From Candidatus Methanophagales archaeon (GTDB taxonomy: Archaea; Halobacteriota; Syntropharchaeia; Alkanophagales; Methanospirareceae), in NCBI GenBank assembly GCA_030617585.1, contig JAUWVD010000068.1:1-6556 (forward strand): a stretch of 6,556 nt of DNA, written 5' to 3'. Shown here piece by piece: positions 4,836 to 6,556 of the stretch. A program made the translations under genes and the position numbers. Numbering within the stretch: the stretch's first letter is position 1; each line of letters begins with the position of its first letter. The notes beneath the pieces are model-generated. The model ran no database searches. It had not been told where the DNA came from and was given only the letters and a program-made list of their open reading frames with translations.

Positions 4836-5756
4836 CTCCCCATCTATATATCCTACTTCCTCAGTCATTAAATCTTTCGCGACTTCGGCATTCTCAAAAA
4901 TGCTCCGTGCTTCTTCTTCCAATTTACTTGCTCCGCCCGGATCAGAATATCGCGCGCTGATATGTGTTAAGATGAGTTTTCTTACAGATGCTTTTTTCGC
5001 CACTTCCGCAGCTTCTAATGCCGTTGAATGCATGTAATTAATTGCATATTCTTTCGTCTCCTCTGATAAGGTGCTATCGTGAATTAATAAATCCGCGTTC
5101 TCACTCGCCTCTATTACGCTATCACAAGGTCTCGTATCTCCGGTATATACAATTTTCCTGCCTGGTCTTGGTGGTCCTACGACTTGCTCAGGTCGTATCT
5201 CCTTTCCATCTAGTAGAATGGAACGCCCTGATTGAAGCTTAGAAAATAGAGGGCCCGGTTTTATGCCTAGCTCTATTGCTCTTTCTCTGTTGAACCTCCC
5301 GGGTCGCATATCCTCTTCTAGCACGTATCCTATACTTAGTATATTGTGCACCGTTTTTATCACTCTTATCTCATACCCCTCTCTTCTTACTACATCGCCC
5401 GGTCGCAGTTCTATCGCTTTCACTTCAAAATTCCTTCCCGCATAGCCCAGGGCAAGGAGATGGTATAAGAATTTATCCACCTGCTTGGGTCCGTATATCT
5501 CTAAAGGCTCTTGTCTATCTTGCAACGCCATTGTCTGTAATAAACCCGGGATACCAAGCACATGATCGGCATGGAAATGCGAGATGAAGATGGAAGTTAT
5601 CTTCATGCCACTCTTTGCACGCATCATCTGCTGCTGCGCTCCTTCCCCACAATCAAATAGTATTAACTCGCCTTCTCTATTCACCGCTATCGCAGACGGA
5701 TTCCTGTTCGGCGTAGGCGTTGAGCCGCCGGTTCCTAAAAATGTTATTCGCAGCAT
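4833..5756 (-). CDS. rnz: tRNase Z (RNase Z), tRNA 3' processing endonuclease
   Basis: tRNase Z is a zinc-dependent metallo-beta-lactamase-fold nuclease that cuts tRNA precursors after the discriminator base. The 307-residue product matches the short form of the family. From the chosen start, FLGTGGSTPTPNRNPS occupies 6-21 and the metal-binding motif HFHADH 60-65. H137 in VHNILSIGY, D207 in YTGDTRP and H265 in LTHISARY complete the zinc site, and H243 in MHST is the family's catalytic helper. The stretch at about 150-177, rich in Gly, Pro and Arg and ending PGPLFSKLQSG, fits the flexible tRNA-binding arm. The ATG at 5756 is preferred to the in-frame TTG at 5765. A TATA box at 5779-5787 predicts transcription starting within a few bases of that ATG, and there is no ribosome binding site, so the message is probably leaderless. 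The gene converges on the RNase P RNA gene, and its TGA stop (4833-4835) touches that RNA's P1. Confidence 0.95.
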   Translation of the reverse strand: MLRITFLGTGGSTPTPNRNPSAIAVNREGELILFDCGEGAQQQMMRAKSGMKITSIFISHFHADHVLGIPGLLQTMALQDRQEPLEIYGPKQVDKFLYHLLALGYAGRNFEVKAIELRPGDVVRREGYEIRVIKTVHNILSIGYVLEEDMRPGRFNRERAIELGIKPGPLFSKLQSGRSILLDGKEIRPEQVVGPPRPGRKIVYTGDTRPCDSVIEASENADLLIHDSTLSEETKEYAINYMHSTALEAAEVAKKASVRKLILTHISARYSDPGGASKLEEEARSIFENAEVAKDLMTEEVGYIDGE

Positions 5757-5778
5757 ACAGAACAAAAGGTGGTTGTAC

Positions 5779-5787
5779 CTTATATAC
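5779..5787 (-). promoter_or_regulatory. TATA box of the tRNase Z gene
   Basis: GTATATAAG on the minus strand is centred about 27 bases before position 5757. This predicts transcription starting essentially at the ATG at 5756 and therefore a leaderless mRNA. It also shows that the gene has its own promoter, separate from the gene upstream. Confidence 0.6.
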
Positions 5788-5808
5788 GATAACGAGATAC
5801 CAATGACA

Positions 5809-5814
5809 AAAAAG
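5809..5814 (-). terminator. Possible oligo-T terminator of the unrecognised upstream gene
   Basis: On the minus strand a run of six T lies about 55 bases after the stop of the gene at 5867-6550 and before the tRNase Z promoter. Archaeal polymerase often terminates at short T-runs without a hairpin. The evidence is positional only. Confidence 0.35.
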
Positions 5815-5818
5815 CAAG

Positions 5819-5868
5819 GGTTTTGGATTTAGGACTTGGAATTTGTTTGTGATTTGATACTTGTTGTT
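5819..5868 (+). repeat. Degenerate G/T-rich tract with rough seven-base spacing
   Basis: The plus strand reads as loosely repeated heptamers (TTTGGAT, TTAGGAC, TTGGAAT, then TTGTTTG, TGATTTG and ATACTTG) immediately after the stop of the minus-strand gene at 5867. It is noncoding and low in complexity. It may be a decayed short tandem repeat; I see no function. Confidence 0.35.
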
Positions 5869-6550
5869 ATACTATTCCCGCACCATATTCTACCCCGGTC
5901 ATGGTCATCTCTTTTTTTAATGCATTCAGAAATAATTCGAATAAGTTACGGGCGAAATCAGCCCAATCACTGATTTTTTGAACTTCTGGTTCCAAATCAT
6001 TCTCCTTTTCGTTCTGGCTGGGTACTCCAAACTGCTTTATCTCTTCCCAATTCTCTTCTAAGTACGTGAAAAGCGATGCCGATGCGAACTGCACGGGAAC
6101 CACTGGATATTCCGTGGCGAGGTTTAGTATCAATTGCCTTTCGCGTTCTACTTCGTCTTCTGAAATTGCCGACTGCCGCATCGCTTTAATACGCGCTTCT
6201 TCGTGGACTGCACCTTTTATCTCAGAGCCAATATTTCCGATCTGAAGCTCTGCTAACTCTTTGTATAGTTCGCCCTGAGTAAGTTCATGCTCGAATATGT
6301 ATTTAAGCATGAGTTCAGATGCGGATTTGAGATAAGCCTCGTTTAATGCTAGGATTGAGAACCAGAAGCCCCGCAGGAAAAATCGACGATGCATTGCCGT
6401 ACCATAATCTAAAGACGTGGAAGAAGGCACTAAGATAGAGGGTGCGAAAATAAGAGCTTGGTTTTTTAGCACAATCGTATCTTTGAGACGATCTTTACCA
6501 ATGAGTTCTTCGACTCTCTGTTTCTCTTCGCTATCCAGCGGCTGATGCAT
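5867..6550 (-). CDS. Unrecognised helical protein; start may lie outside the window
   Basis: I do not recognise this family. The frame gives 227 residues from an ATG only six bases inside the right edge. Those six bases (GCTTCG) are also open, so the true start may be further upstream, and no ribosome binding site can be assessed. There is no signal peptide or clear membrane segment. The most family-like part is residues 44-100, with STSLDYGTAMHRRFFLRG followed by helices ending FEHELTQGELYKELAEL. Residues 105-145 are charged and helical (EEARIKAMRQ, EDEVERERQLIL). A Glu/Asp/Lys-rich linker at about 177-195 precedes a last helix (WADFARNLFELFLNALKKE). HEL at 88-90 is not a complete HExxH zinc motif, so a protease is not claimed. 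It lies upstream of tRNase Z on the same strand, but 110 bases and a separate promoter intervene, so a shared operon is unlikely. Confidence 0.75.
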   Translation of the reverse strand: MHQPLDSEEKQRVEELIGKDRLKDTIVLKNQALIFAPSILVPSSTSLDYGTAMHRRFFLRGFWFSILALNEAYLKSASELMLKYIFEHELTQGELYKELAELQIGNIGSEIKGAVHEEARIKAMRQSAISEDEVERERQLILNLATEYPVVPVQFASASLFTYLEENWEEIKQFGVPSQNEKENDLEPEVQKISDWADFARNLFELFLNALKKEMTMTGVEYGAGIV

Positions 6551-6556
6551 CGAAGC

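Noticed and set aside
4542..4843. Open frames over the RNase P RNA gene, both strands
   Set aside because: The region folds as RNase P RNA with the conserved core and the bulged U in P4; coding frames here are chance.
6271..6300. Zinc protease motif in the unrecognised protein (FEHELTQ)
   Set aside because: Only HEL is present; the second His of HExxH is missing and no other zinc ligand pattern is evident.

Overview
This window is archaeal chromosomal DNA, most likely from a euryarchaeon. The evidence is a CetZ-family tubulin homologue, an archaeal FtsZ, an archaeal RNase P RNA, BRE/TATA-type promoters (for example TTTATATA at 3338-3345) and GGTG-type ribosome binding sites. The moderate GC content and the pruned RNase P RNA would suit a methanogen, ANME or Archaeoglobi relative. 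That placement is inference; no marker here fixes the lineage.

Left part (1-3221, minus strand, read right to left). Four genes lie head to tail with gaps of 11 to 21 bases, so they look like one operon: an unrecognised coiled-coil protein (2325-3221), a PRC-barrel protein (1604-2305), a CetZ-family cytoskeletal GTPase (1582 down to 428), and the start of a secreted protein that runs off the left edge (416 down to 1). The CetZ frame is cut by one in-frame TAA at 671-673. The frame continues behind the stop with a recognisable, collinear CetZ C-terminus and no insertion or deletion.

Middle (3222-3417). The divergent intergenic region holds promoters on both strands, a 29-base dyad between them, and a 12-base perfect palindrome between the ftsZ TATA box and its expected transcription start. 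ftsZ follows on the plus strand (3418-4518). FtsZ and CetZ are thus transcribed away from a shared control region, with PRC-barrel and coiled-coil proteins alongside. This suggests a cell division and cell shape locus.

Right part (4519-6556). The RNase P RNA gene (about 4572-4835, plus strand) converges with the gene for tRNase Z (4833-5756, minus strand), and their 3' ends touch or overlap by a base or so. The two enzymes mature the 5' and 3' ends of tRNA respectively. The RNA keeps P1-P5 and the P7-P12 specificity domain, but has only about six bases where P15-P18 normally sit. The last gene (5867 to at least 6550, minus strand) is complete at its C-terminus, may start upstream of the window, and is not recognised. 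No stretch over 300 bases lacks a gene. I saw no tRNA, rRNA, CRISPR array or mobile element.
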